Of a stretch of 64,000 bases of DNA, positions 1-8,900 are shown piece by piece. Under the pieces are notes generated by a model, which saw nothing but the letters and a program-made list of their open reading frames with translations, ran no database searches and had not been told where the DNA came from. A program made the position numbers and the translations under genes. This DNA comes from Campylobacter concisus (lineage in GTDB: Bacteria > Campylobacterota > Campylobacteria > Campylobacterales > Campylobacteraceae), in the NCBI RefSeq assembly GCF_902460845.1, contig NZ_CABPVS010000001.1:232380-296379 (forward strand), read 5' to 3'. Position 1 is the stretch's first letter. Each line of letters starts with the position of its first letter.

Positions 1-778
1 TCTAGGTGTTTTATATATAAAAAACCAAGGTGTAGAACAAAACTATAACAAAGCCATAGAGCTATACAATAAATCTTGTGACGGTAAAAATGCTATAGGT
101 TGTTTTAATTTAGGAAATTTATACGAAGAAGGCAAATATCTAAAGCAGGACTACTATAAAGCGGCCAATCTATATAAACAAGCTTGTGATGGCGGATATG
201 CTAATGGCTGCTATAATCTAGGTAATTTTTATGAAAGAGGACAAGGGGTAGAGCAGGACTACACCAAAGCTACCAAACTATACGAAAAAGCTTGCGATGG
301 CAATATCGCCCAAGCCTACCACAATTTGGGAGTTTTATATGTAAATGGTCTGGGTGTAGAGCAAGACTATTATAAGGCAGCTCAATTATGGCAAAAAGCT
401 TGCAATGACAGATACAGTATGAGTTGTTACAACTTAGGAATTTCATACAATAATGGCCAAGGTGTGAAACAAGACTATTATAGAGCGGCTGATCTATACA
501 AACAAGCTTGTGACGATGGAGTTAATGATAGTTGCTCTAATTTAGGAATTTTATATGAAAACGGTCAAGGTGTAGAGCAAGACTACAGTAAATCCCTAGA
601 ATTATATGAAAAAGCTTGCAATAATGGATACAATCGCGGTTGTTTTAATTTAGGAGCTTTTTATCTAAAAGGCAAAGGCGCAAAACAAGACTACCACATA
701 GCAAAAGAATATTTTTATAAAGCTTGCGAATTAGGGCTTCAACCAGGGTGTGACGTTTATAAAAAGTTAAACAAATAA
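1..778 (+). CDS. Sel1-repeat (cysteine-rich HcpA-like) protein, 5' end off window
   Basis: The reading frame is open from base 2, so the internal TTG at 326 is not the start; the true start lies left of the window. The protein is built of 36-residue Sel1/TPR-like helical-pair repeats, each with a pattern like YNLGxxYxxGxGVxQDYxKAxxLYxKAC. There is a Cys at the end of one helix and usually another at the start of the next, as in the disulphide-stitched Helicobacter cysteine-rich (Hcp) proteins. About seven repeats are visible. Such proteins are periplasmic or secreted scaffolds of unknown partner. The signal peptide cannot be seen. It is convergent with the minus-strand block that ends at 836. 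Confidence 0.85.
   Translation, partial: LGVLYIKNQGVEQNYNKAIELYNKSCDGKNAIGCFNLGNLYEEGKYLKQDYYKAANLYKQACDGGYANGCYNLGNFYERGQGVEQDYTKATKLYEKACDGNIAQAYHNLGVLYVNGLGVEQDYYKAAQLWQKACNDRYSMSCYNLGISYNNGQGVKQDYYRAADLYKQACDDGVNDSCSNLGILYENGQGVEQDYSKSLELYEKACNNGYNRGCFNLGAFYLKGKGAKQDYHIAKEYFYKACELGLQPGCDVYKKLNK
2..740 (+). repeat. 108-bp tandem coding repeat of the Sel1 gene
   Basis: Copies of the element resembling GGTGTAGAGCAAGACTA recur near 35, 143, 251, 359, 467, 575 and 683, that is every 108 bp (36 codons). Nucleotide identity is high in places, so the array could change copy number by recombination. It lies wholly inside the Sel1 coding region. Confidence 0.75.
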
Positions 779-835
779 GGCTTTCAATACCAAAAACAAC
801 CCAGCGAGCTTTAATAAATTTAGAGCTACGCAAAT

Positions 836-1345
836 TTATATCTTATTTTCTGAAAGTAGGATGTTTATATATGGATTTAGTAGCGTCTCACCACGTGCTG
901 CGTATAGCAAGACCTCTTTAAAATAGTTATCGCATATGCCATACAAGTGAAACTCATATGCCCCTATGCCGTACCCCATCGGTGTGATGTCGACCCTTGA
1001 GTACCAAGCGTCTTGTGCTAGGATATAGCGGTTTGTATCCTTTGTGTATACATATAGCTTTATCTTTTCTTTATCTTTTTCTGCCATATACCAGATAAAA
1101 GAATTTGTAATATCGTTAAAGAAGTAGATATTGCCATTTGGCATGATAGCTTGAGCTGTGTCGTTGTTATCAGCTATAAGCGTCCTACTCTCATAACATA
1201 TATATTTATTTGGTGTTAGCTCTTCGATCGGCTCTGATTTGCCGTTATTTAAAACCAAAATTTTATCATCGCTTATATCAGCATTATAGGCAAGTACGGC
1301 TAAGACTAGAGCTAACAAACATAAAGAAAAAATTTGTTTTATCAA
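836..1345 (-). CDS. NosL-like periplasmic protein lacking the metal motif
   Basis: About 169 residues. I chose the TTG at 1345 because an AAGAGGA ribosome site lies 7 nt upstream and the TTGA overlaps the stop of the preceding gene. A longer start at 1405 is possible. The N-terminal hydrophobic stretch is a signal peptide or anchor. The body aligns with the NosL fold: a CYESRT segment where NosL has CxxCGM, then AQAI, a NGNIYFF strand pair, and a C-terminal AWYSRxxxTPMG block. The copper-binding second Cys and Met are therefore missing. It is the last gene of a translationally coupled operon with the ABC transporter and the double-NosL protein. Likely an accessory of the same pathway; function inferred. 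Confidence 0.65.
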   Translation of the reverse strand: MIKQIFSLCLLALVLAVLAYNADISDDKILVLNNGKSEPIEELTPNKYICYESRTLIADNNDTAQAIMPNGNIYFFNDITNSFIWYMAEKDKEKIKLYVYTKDTNRYILAQDAWYSRVDITPMGYGIGAYEFHLYGICDNYFKEVLLYAARGETLLNPYINILLSENKI

Positions 1346-2295
1346 AATAAAAATCCTCTTAACAAATAATATTTTAGGACATAAAGCGCGCAGATCAGCA
1401 CACAAGCACTTAGCCAGATAGATGAAAATTTAAGCTTGTGTGAGTAGTTAGTCTTTGTGATAATCTCAACAAGATATGGCATAAGGCCGTAAAAAACGCC
1501 CAGAAACAAACTGCCCCAGATGAGGTAGCCAACGTAAAAATAGTTACCTTTTAGCATGCAGTATGGGCATTTATGGTTTGGCTGCTCGTAAACATAAAGG
1601 CCAAAAAAGTAGGTGATGGCATAGTAACTAAGCACCAAAAACAATAAATTTGCCACAAAGCTCGCCATACTTTGCTTTAAAAAATTTAGCACCAAAATAA
1701 CAAAAAAGAGCACATAAAATGCACTCACTAAGCCAAAATTTGTATAGCCAAATGGTAGCTTTGGAGCTTGAAAAGTAACAGAACAGCAAAAGACCGGCAC
1801 TTTTAGTGGAATGTTGTAAAAAAACGAAATTTCTATACCAAGTTCGAGCAATATCATGACAAAAAGACAGATGAAAATGGCGTATTTTTTCTTTAGATAA
1901 GGGAAATTTAGAGCCTGCAAGTCAAGCTTATTTATAACCAGCCAAATGCCAAGCCCAAAGATCAGCAAAATTTTAGTGAGCATCAATATGCCACCAAATT
2001 TATTTGAGCCGATCACGCCAGCTGAGCACATAGCACCAGGTACAATATCAGAGAGTTCATTTAGGCAAAGTGCAAAAAATATAAACAATACGATCTTGAT
2101 ACAGACGCAAAAAAGTAAGATCGTATTTACAAGGTAGTTTTGTTTTTCAAGCGAGTATTGAAGCGATGTTAGCGCGTTGTAATCCCACGACCTCACGATC
2201 CTAACGACGTAAAAGAGCGAAATACTCATCAAAACTAACAGTACAAACTCCGCTAACAAAAAGGCAATAACGGCGTTTGATAAAAAGACACTCAT
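1342..2295 (-). CDS. polytopic membrane protein with CPYC motif
   Basis: 317 residues with about eight hydrophobic segments. I do not recognise the family. A CPYCML motif near residue 245 sits next to a predicted membrane segment, and a CC pair occurs near residue 170. CPYC-type motifs are seen in thiol-disulphide and metal-handling membrane proteins. The start ATG overlaps the stop of the ATPase gene (ATGA), and its own stop overlaps the start of the NosL-like gene, so synthesis of all three is coupled. The context suggests a membrane role in metal or redox handling for the neighbouring respiratory enzyme; this is inference. Confidence 0.6.
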   Translation of the reverse strand: MSVFLSNAVIAFLLAEFVLLVLMSISLFYVVRIVRSWDYNALTSLQYSLEKQNYLVNTILLFCVCIKIVLFIFFALCLNELSDIVPGAMCSAGVIGSNKFGGILMLTKILLIFGLGIWLVINKLDLQALNFPYLKKKYAIFICLFVMILLELGIEISFFYNIPLKVPVFCCSVTFQAPKLPFGYTNFGLVSAFYVLFFVILVLNFLKQSMASFVANLLFLVLSYYAITYFFGLYVYEQPNHKCPYCMLKGNYFYVGYLIWGSLFLGVFYGLMPYLVEIITKTNYSHKLKFSSIWLSACVLICALYVLKYYLLRGFLF

Positions 2296-2960
2296 ACTAT
2301 CTCTCCATTTTGTAAGCTGACAACTCTATCTGTTGCACTTAGCTCATCAAAAATGCTATCGTGAGTAGCAACGATAACACTCTTTTTTAGAGCTTTAAAA
2401 GACTCTAGTAAGCCTAAAAAAGCACGTGCATTTTGTCTGTCTAAATTTGCCGTTGGCTCATCAGCCAAGATGATGTTAGCATCCATAGATAAAGCCCTAG
2501 CTACCGCACATCTTTGACGCTCGCCACCACTTAAATTTGATACGTTTTCATCTTTTTTATGAGCGATATTTGCAAGCTCAAGAGCCTTTTTTATCATCTC
2601 ATCTCTCACGTTTGCTTTAAAATTTGTTAGAGCAAATGGAGCTAGTAAATTTTCATATACACTCAAGCCATCAATAAGGTTAAAATTTTGAAAAACTAAT
2701 CCAAGCCTTTTGTGTCTAAGCTCAGAGCAAAAGGCATCAGGCAACTTTGCGATGTTAGTGCCATCTATCAAAATTTCTCCACTAGTTGGCTTTTGAAGTA
2801 GGGCAATGAGCGAAAGCAAGGTACTTTTACCGCTTCCACTAATGCCTTTTAGTATCACTAGCTCGCCGTCATTAATATCTAAATTTATATTTTTTAAAGC
2901 ACAAAACTCATTTTGTTTGTTTTGGTTATAAACTAGGCTAACACCTCTTATATTTATCAT
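2292..2960 (-). CDS. ABC transporter ATP-binding protein (LolD/MacB type)
   Basis: 222 residues, normal length for a stand-alone ATPase of the LolD/MacB/FtsE class. Walker A is GISGSGKS (about residues 39-46), the signature is LSGGERQR (about 143-150), Walker B is IILADEPT, and a switch histidine lies in VATHDS. It overlaps the permease gene upstream by 4 nt and the membrane gene downstream by 4 nt. It would energise the FtsX-like permease at 2957-4066. Substrate unknown; the NosL neighbours point to copper-site assembly or envelope transport rather than lipoprotein sorting. Confidence 0.85.
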   Translation of the reverse strand: MINIRGVSLVYNQNKQNEFCALKNINLDINDGELVILKGISGSGKSTLLSLIALLQKPTSGEILIDGTNIAKLPDAFCSELRHKRLGLVFQNFNLIDGLSVYENLLAPFALTNFKANVRDEMIKKALELANIAHKKDENVSNLSGGERQRCAVARALSMDANIILADEPTANLDRQNARAFLGLLESFKALKKSVIVATHDSIFDELSATDRVVSLQNGEIV

Positions 2961-4066
2961 TTTAGCCCCTCATTTATGTCACTACTTGCTACTCGCCATG
3001 AAGGTATGAGCACAAATGCTAAAAATGGTATCACACCAAAAACAAAGATCAAAAAGAGTTTATCAAACTCTAAAATAGGCGTGAAATTTGTAAAATTTAA
3101 AAGCTCATCACCTAAAAATATCCCCTTTAAAAGTGGAGCGTTAAATACAAAAACAAAAAGATAAGCCAGCATAACACCGAGCAAAAAAGCACTAACACTA
3201 ACGATGAAATTTTGTATAAATTTTAAAAATATAATATCTTTTATACAAAAACCAATGCTTCTTAAAATAGCTATTTCACGCTTTTTGCTACCATAGGCGA
3301 GTGAGATTTGGTTTTTAAGCAAGACAAAGAATATAAGCATAACGCTAACGTAAATGCTCATAAAAATTCCACCCTTATAATAGTAAAGGTGCCTAACCTT
3401 AGCCACTTCATCTTCTATACTAAGAGCGAAAGAATTTGGATATAAATTCTCTATCTTTAAAGCTACTTCACTGATCTCATCTGTGTTTGGCACCTCAACG
3501 TAGAGCTTTGTATACTCTTCATCTTTTAAATTTAATATAGCTCTTAGCGTATTTGGATGCAAAAATATAGCGTTATTTGTGATTAAACCACTTTGTGCCG
3601 GCATAGTCTTTAATATCTTTACTGGTATCATGCGCTCTTCAGTTAGAAAATTAAAGCTCTCGTCGTAGTAAAGCTCATTCATCGCTGCCTTTACACCTTC
3701 TCCGACGATCATCTCATCCTCTTTTAAGCTATCATCTTCATATAGATGAAACCAAACATGCTTTTGAACGAAGTAGTACTCTCCATCAACTACGCCCCTT
3801 ACATCACTTACGCCATCGATCTTTGAGATATCGTAGATATAGCCAGGGTGCATGAGATCATTTTTGCCAGTACGAAATGCACTCACTACGATACTTGATC
3901 TATCTTTTACTAAATTTATAAGATCATGTTGGATCGATCCAGAGATGAAAAGCACCGAGCTTAGCACAAAGATAATGAGTGCAAAGAGGCAAAAGCTAAA
4001 AAGGTGATCCTTCCTATCTTTAAAAAGCAGAACCACAGCATAGTTTATAAAATTTTTACCTATCAT
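2957..4066 (-). CDS. FtsX/MacB-type ABC transporter permease
   Basis: About 369 residues from the ATG at 4066, which has AAGG 9 nt upstream; a longer frame starts at 4111 but would overlap the preceding gene by 56 nt. Topology is typical of the family: one N-terminal membrane segment, a large periplasmic domain of about 200 residues, then three C-terminal segments with the FtsX-type block around KKREIAILRSIG that contacts the ATPase. Partner of the ATPase at 2292-2960. MacB-type systems work mechanically on periplasmic substrates instead of passing them through the membrane. The substrate cannot be told from sequence. Confidence 0.8.
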   Translation of the reverse strand: MIGKNFINYAVVLLFKDRKDHLFSFCLFALIIFVLSSVLFISGSIQHDLINLVKDRSSIVVSAFRTGKNDLMHPGYIYDISKIDGVSDVRGVVDGEYYFVQKHVWFHLYEDDSLKEDEMIVGEGVKAAMNELYYDESFNFLTEERMIPVKILKTMPAQSGLITNNAIFLHPNTLRAILNLKDEEYTKLYVEVPNTDEISEVALKIENLYPNSFALSIEDEVAKVRHLYYYKGGIFMSIYVSVMLIFFVLLKNQISLAYGSKKREIAILRSIGFCIKDIIFLKFIQNFIVSVSAFLLGVMLAYLFVFVFNAPLLKGIFLGDELLNFTNFTPILEFDKLFLIFVFGVIPFLAFVLIPSWRVASSDINEGLK

Positions 4067-4241
4067 AGACAAAGCCTTTTTGCCCCTTTTGGTTAAAACT
4101 AAAAGCAGCATTTGCTCTTGTTATCTTAGAAATTTCTCTTAGCTCATCTTGCTTTGCTTTATGATCAAAGCTAAGATAGTGTACCGCTAAAAGCGTATAA
4201 GAAAGTCCAAAAAATAACGCCAAAAAAACTAGAAATTTCAC
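4056..4241 (-). CDS. small single-span membrane protein
   Basis: 61 residues with an N-terminal hydrophobic helix (residues 3-22) and a charged tail. It starts 1 nt after the stop of the double-NosL gene and overlaps the permease start by 11 nt, so it is translated as part of the operon. No family recognised. It could be a small membrane subunit of the ABC system. The tight coupling on both sides is the main reason to consider it real. Confidence 0.6.
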   Translation of the reverse strand: MKFLVFLALFFGLSYTLLAVHYLSFDHKAKQDELREISKITRANAAFSFNQKGQKGFVYDR

Positions 4242-4242
4242 A

Positions 4243-5364
4243 CTATTTACCGATAAAATTCTTTATCTCGTCAAATCTTATGACACCTTTGCCAGCATGA
4301 TCTTTTAAAAAGCTCACTGCCTTTGCTTCATCTTTAAATGGGATAAACTCATCGCCCATTGGTCCGTAAACGTTTGAGCCATGAACATAAAACGCATCTT
4401 TTGCGTCAAGCTTTTCTAATGTGTAATAATCGCTCACATAAGCATCTTTCATTTTAATGTCCGCAAAATAAAATTGTGCCATATCTTTTACACCATCAAA
4501 ATAATAATCTTTGCCATCTGCTTTGATGAGTGTCGCCCATGGAGAATTTTTGACGAGCATGCCGCATACCGCACATCTTGCACCCTTTGGTACGACTATT
4601 CTCTCAGGTTTTTTTATTTCTTGTTTAGGTTTTGAAGCTTGGTTGCTAGTGCCTAGATTTGCCGGAGCGTCCCATAGATACAAAGCGGCAGCTTGTAGGT
4701 GTTTGTCGTATTCAGGAGCTTTGCTAGCCTCTTTTGAGTCACATACTTGTTTAAGATGAGCTTTTAGCTCAGAGATAGCTTTAAAGCTTTTTGGATCTGT
4801 TTTTTCGCAGTTTACCTCGTAAAATTCCTTACCATGTACGTAAACGCCGTCCTCACGTTTAGCTTTTATCATTTTATTATCACCTTCGAAATCCTGTCCA
4901 GCAATCTCGTAAGCTTTAGCAAAATTCATTATCTCGCCGCCATTTTCTGCTTGAAATTCTTTTGCATCAGCCTCGGTTGAGAAGGCATATTTACTATTTC
5001 TAGTCATTGTGCCCTTGACACTACTACCAACTACGTAAAATGCCTTGTTTACGTCGATCAAATTTAAATTTTTAGTATCAACGACTTGTGCCTCGCTTGG
5101 GATCTTGCCTTCTGTTAGCTCGTATAAGCAGTGGAGTGATGCTACTTGCTTGCCGTTATATACGTGATTAGTCTTATAAAATTTAACCAAATTCATTCCA
5201 CAAACGGTGCAGTACTCCTTACCCTCGCCACTTCCTACTAGTGTAGCCTTGCTAGGATCCACGCTTTGAAACATCGGTTTCATTTTGACGGCTTGTTCAT
5301 TTGCCGAAGCACCAAAAAGTAGGGTTGCTAGCAGTGCTGAACCCAAGATAGAACGTAAAATCAT
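4243..5364 (-). CDS. double NosL-domain copper-binding protein (MccL-like)
   Basis: 373 residues with a Sec signal peptide (residues 1-21). Two NosL domains are visible: the first with CTVCGM near residue 52 and a FYVVGSxVKGTM block near 110, the second with CAVCGM near residue 265 and FYVHGSNVYGPMG near 330. CxxCGM ligands bind Cu(I) in NosL, a chaperone for the copper centre of nitrous oxide reductase. In Wolinella, as I recall, a NosL homologue (MccL) belongs to the sulfite reductase locus, whose enzyme also has a Cu(I) site. Here the mcc genes are next door upstream and no nosZ is in view, so copper loading of MccA is the favoured role. No lipobox is evident. First gene of the nosL-ABC operon. 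Confidence 0.8.
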   Translation of the reverse strand: MILRSILGSALLATLLFGASANEQAVKMKPMFQSVDPSKATLVGSGEGKEYCTVCGMNLVKFYKTNHVYNGKQVASLHCLYELTEGKIPSEAQVVDTKNLNLIDVNKAFYVVGSSVKGTMTRNSKYAFSTEADAKEFQAENGGEIMNFAKAYEIAGQDFEGDNKMIKAKREDGVYVHGKEFYEVNCEKTDPKSFKAISELKAHLKQVCDSKEASKAPEYDKHLQAAALYLWDAPANLGTSNQASKPKQEIKKPERIVVPKGARCAVCGMLVKNSPWATLIKADGKDYYFDGVKDMAQFYFADIKMKDAYVSDYYTLEKLDAKDAFYVHGSNVYGPMGDEFIPFKDEAKAVSFLKDHAGKGVIRFDEIKNFIGK

Positions 5365-5437
5365 AATTATCTCCTTTAGTATTTTTATTTTTATATTATA
5401 TAAGCTTTAAATACCGCTAGGTTAGCTTTATCAAGCA

Positions 5438-6262
5438 TCAATGCTTTCCTAAAATTTCTAAATTCTCACACGCTTCTTTTAAGCCATTTTTGCAGCTTTT
5501 AGTGAAAATTTCACGTGCTTTCTCCACGTCTTCTTTTACGCCTTTGCCTTCAGCTAGCATGATAGCGTAATTATTGCAGCCCTTTTCATATCCATATATA
5601 CACGCTTGCTCATAAAGTTTTGTGGCTTTTGTAAGGTTTTGATCAACGCCCTGAGCATAGACATATAAAAAGCCGAGATTATCACACCCTATGCCAGCTT
5701 CGTTTGCACAAGCCATTTCGTAGTTTACTTTGGCTTTTGCATAGTCTTTTTCTACACCTTCACCCCGCGCGTATAGATAGCCAAGGTTGCTACATCCTAT
5801 GCCGTCCCCTGCCTTGCAAGCCTTTTCGTAAAGCTCTTTTGCCTTTTTAAGATCCTTTGTCACGCCGGTGCCATTTGCATAAAGCAAGCCAAGCTCTGTG
5901 CAACCCTCATTATCCTTACAAGCCTTTTCATAAAATTTAACTGCTTTTACTAGGTCTTTCTCTACGCCTTTGCCTTTTTCATAGACGTAGCCAAGATTGC
6001 TACAAGCCATAGAGAAATTTTGATCACAAGCCTTTTCGTAAAGCATCGCCGCCTTTGCTTCGTCCTTTTTGACATTGCCATCACCTCTGCTGTAAAGTAC
6101 AGCTAGGTTATAGCAGCCTGATGCCTTTTTCTCTTTGTCACAAGCATCTTCATAAATTTGTGCTAGCTTGTTGTGATCGTCTTTTGCACTTAAAGCCTCT
6201 TTGATATAGCCAGCATTTAATAGTCCCAAACAAGCAAACAATAAAACTAAACCCTTTTTCAT
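5438..6262 (-). CDS. Sel1-repeat protein, cysteine-rich, exported
   Basis: 274 residues from the second of two adjacent ATG codons, which sits 5 nt after AGGAG (the first is only 2 nt away). Signal peptide ends near residue 18. About six Sel1 repeats follow, each with a paired-Cys pattern (KACDxxxxxxCxNLGxxY) like the Hcp proteins. The gene begins 8 nt after the cytochrome c synthase stop and must be the distal gene of the mcc operon. Its role there is unknown; it could be a periplasmic scaffold or assembly factor. The repeat sequence is quite unlike the one at the left edge. Confidence 0.85.
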   Translation of the reverse strand: MKKGLVLLFACLGLLNAGYIKEALSAKDDHNKLAQIYEDACDKEKKASGCYNLAVLYSRGDGNVKKDEAKAAMLYEKACDQNFSMACSNLGYVYEKGKGVEKDLVKAVKFYEKACKDNEGCTELGLLYANGTGVTKDLKKAKELYEKACKAGDGIGCSNLGYLYARGEGVEKDYAKAKVNYEMACANEAGIGCDNLGFLYVYAQGVDQNLTKATKLYEQACIYGYEKGCNNYAIMLAEGKGVKEDVEKAREIFTKSCKNGLKEACENLEILGKH

Positions 6263-6270
6263 CATATCTC

Positions 6271-8886
6271 CTAAATCTCTTTTATATCCTTACCTCTATA
6301 AGCAAAGGCGATTAGCAAAGCCAAGAGCATTAAAAGCAAATAAAGCAAATTTGAAACGCTAAATCCATCACCATTTGCGTATGAGTGAAGTCCGCTTAGA
6401 TAGAAATTTACACCAAAATAGGTAAAAATAACTGAACCAAAAGAGAGCACGCTAGCTACTAAAAAGGTAAAAATATTTTTTAATCTTGGGATAAATCTTA
6501 AATGAAGTGCAATAGCATAAATAATTATCGTAATGTACGACCAGCTCTCTTTGCTATCCCAGCCCCAGTATCTACCCCAGCTCTCATTCGCCCAGACGCC
6601 ACCAAGGAAATTTCCAATAGTTAGCAGGCTAAGTCCTATGATGAGGCTTAGCTCATCAGTTGCAGCGAGGTATCTTATCTGTTCACTAAGCTTTTGCTCG
6701 TTTTTTTGATTTTTTATAGCCATTAAAAGAAGTCCAAAAAGCCCGAGCACAAAGCTAAAACCTAAAAAGCCATAGCTTGCCGTGATGACACTTACGTGCA
6801 CACTAAGCCAAAATGACTTTAAAACTGGGACTAGATTTGTTATTTGTGGATTTATAAAATTTAGATGAGCCACAAGCAAGCTCACGCTTGCAAAAAGTGA
6901 AGCAGCTCCAAGAGCAAAGCTTTGATGTTTAAAAAATAAAACTCCAGCTAATACGCTTGCGAGCGAGATATAGACTAAACTCTCATAGGCATCACTCCAA
7001 GGTGCATGCCCTGAGATATAAGCACGAAGAGCTAAATTTAGCAAATGCACCACAAAGCCAAAATAAAATGCAAGGCTAAGCGCTTTTTCAAATCTAAATT
7101 TCTTTCCAGAAAATAGCCTATAAAAGCCAAGAGCGAGCGAAACTAGCCCAAGGATCATGTAAAAATATATAAGAAATTTAAAAATTTCCATTTGGTTATA
7201 AAGCACCTCAAGCTCCACCTTTGCCTCGCTTGGCGCAAGAGAGCCTAGAGTGCTTCTTTGATAGCTTGAAATTTTCTCCAAGCTCTTATCAGCTCCCTCA
7301 CACTCGCCACTTTTTACGCAAAAGCTTAAATTTTCTATATAATTGCCTAAAACACTTTTAAGCTCGCTTGAAATTTCACTTGAGCCAAAGGCTTCATTTA
7401 CGCCTAGCCATGTTAATTTATCACCATTTTTAGCTGGGATAAATTTTAAAATTTCTCCCTTTAATGCAAGGTATAAGACATTTAGTCTCTCATCAAATTT
7501 GATCACGTCATTATCAAATTTATCTCTTTTTGAGGCGGATTTTTCATTTGCAGCTTCTACAAATTTAGCCAGCTTATACTCGCCATTTTCGTTAAAAACA
7601 TCGTTAAAACTAGCAAATTTTTCATTAACTCCCAAAAGCTCGCCCACACGCTCACTTGTGATCTTTACTATCCTTTTGTCCATCCACTCTTTTGGCGAGA
7701 TGGCAAAAGAGAGCATTAGCTCCTCGCTACTAAGCCCAAATAGCGTAGTTTTGGTTGAAATTTTACTTATCACAGCTCTTGAGTAAGAGCCAGCTGGAGA
7801 GATTCTGCTATCAGCCTGAGTCAAAATTTTGGCAAATTTGCTTGCATGAGCGTCTAAATTTTTATTATTTTCGTTAGCAAAATTTGGAGTTGCGCTTAAT
7901 AAAAGAACAGCCAAAAATGCTATTTGAGAGCCTTTTATGAAATTTAGCAGCCTAAAAAATCGGCTATTTTTGCTAAATAAATTTGCCACAAAGCCAAGGC
8001 AAAGCAAAAAATATCCTATGTAAGTTGGGATTTTGCCAGGATCACGGCTGATCTCAAAAGCGCTTCCAAGCTCGTCAGGATCGTATGAAGACTGAAAAAT
8101 TTTATAGCCATCAATCGTTAGTGGATTATTTAGCGAGATGTCGTACTTGCCGCCAGCGATACTTACTTTACTTGTATAAGATGATGGACTATTTAGCCCT
8201 GCATATCGCTCTAAAATAAACTCATCAAGCTTTAATGAAAATGGTAAATTTAAAGCCTTTGAGCTAAAGTAAAATTTCACCTCTTGCCCACCAAAACTTA
8301 GCACACTAGGCTCCAGCTCATATCCAGCTCCGCCTTTTAGTTTAATACTCTTTTTTTCGCCGTTAAAACTTATCTCTAAGCTAAGCGTAGCAGGAGCGTT
8401 TTTCTCATCTTTTTTATATCCAAGCAAGTTAATTATAAATTCCTTGCCGTCTATAAAATTTTTAAACTCAAGGTCGTTTTTACCAAATAAGCTTAATTTT
8501 AATGGATAACTAAAATTTTCTCCAAGCATTTCGACTCTAAGATAAGGCTTAACGCTTTGCATTACATTTGAGCTTTGCAGAGCTCTAAGATGCATAACGC
8601 CCTCTTCTCCAAAATACCTTGTAAGCGCAGCTCCGATGAAGATAACGATAAAAGCAAGATGTATCAAAAATGCGCCAAATTTTTTATACATCTTGGTTTT
8701 TATGATACTAATGGCTAAACAAATGGTGCAAGCAAACATAACACACTCGTACCAAAGCGCTTCGTAAACAAGCACTCTGGCCGTTTGTGTGTCATAAAAA
8801 TTTTCTAAAAAAGTCGCAAGCCCTGCACCAAAAGCAAGAATAAATAATAATATCAAAGACAAGCGGTAGATATTTAAAATTCTCAT
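6271..8886 (-). CDS. ccsA1: cytochrome c synthase CcsBA fusion, dedicated to MccA (CcsA1-like)
   Basis: 871 residues, typical of epsilonproteobacterial system II synthases, where CcsB (ResB-like) is fused to CcsA. The N-terminal half has membrane spans flanking a large periplasmic domain. The C-terminal half carries the tryptophan-rich haem-handling segment (WGRYWGWDSKESWSY, about residues 776-790). The enzyme attaches haem covalently to apocytochromes outside the inner membrane. In Wolinella the CcsA1 isoenzyme encoded in the mcc locus is dedicated to the odd CX15CH motif of MccA; the same gene order here supports that specificity. It follows mccD by 14 nt. Confidence 0.9.
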   Translation of the reverse strand: MRILNIYRLSLILLFILAFGAGLATFLENFYDTQTARVLVYEALWYECVMFACTICLAISIIKTKMYKKFGAFLIHLAFIVIFIGAALTRYFGEEGVMHLRALQSSNVMQSVKPYLRVEMLGENFSYPLKLSLFGKNDLEFKNFIDGKEFIINLLGYKKDEKNAPATLSLEISFNGEKKSIKLKGGAGYELEPSVLSFGGQEVKFYFSSKALNLPFSLKLDEFILERYAGLNSPSSYTSKVSIAGGKYDISLNNPLTIDGYKIFQSSYDPDELGSAFEISRDPGKIPTYIGYFLLCLGFVANLFSKNSRFFRLLNFIKGSQIAFLAVLLLSATPNFANENNKNLDAHASKFAKILTQADSRISPAGSYSRAVISKISTKTTLFGLSSEELMLSFAISPKEWMDKRIVKITSERVGELLGVNEKFASFNDVFNENGEYKLAKFVEAANEKSASKRDKFDNDVIKFDERLNVLYLALKGEILKFIPAKNGDKLTWLGVNEAFGSSEISSELKSVLGNYIENLSFCVKSGECEGADKSLEKISSYQRSTLGSLAPSEAKVELEVLYNQMEIFKFLIYFYMILGLVSLALGFYRLFSGKKFRFEKALSLAFYFGFVVHLLNLALRAYISGHAPWSDAYESLVYISLASVLAGVLFFKHQSFALGAASLFASVSLLVAHLNFINPQITNLVPVLKSFWLSVHVSVITASYGFLGFSFVLGLFGLLLMAIKNQKNEQKLSEQIRYLAATDELSLIIGLSLLTIGNFLGGVWANESWGRYWGWDSKESWSYITIIIYAIALHLRFIPRLKNIFTFLVASVLSFGSVIFTYFGVNFYLSGLHSYANGDGFSVSNLLYLLLMLLALLIAFAYRGKDIKEI

Positions 8887-8900
8887 CGCTCGCCTCTACT

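Noticed and set aside
2292..4066. Assignment of the ABC transporter as LolCDE
   Set aside because: There is only one permease, and the operon holds NosL proteins; LolCDE function is not supported by context.
7343..7786. 147-codon plus-strand frame opposite the cytochrome c synthase gene
   Set aside because: Antisense to a clear coding region with normal codon use; no promoter or ribosome site.
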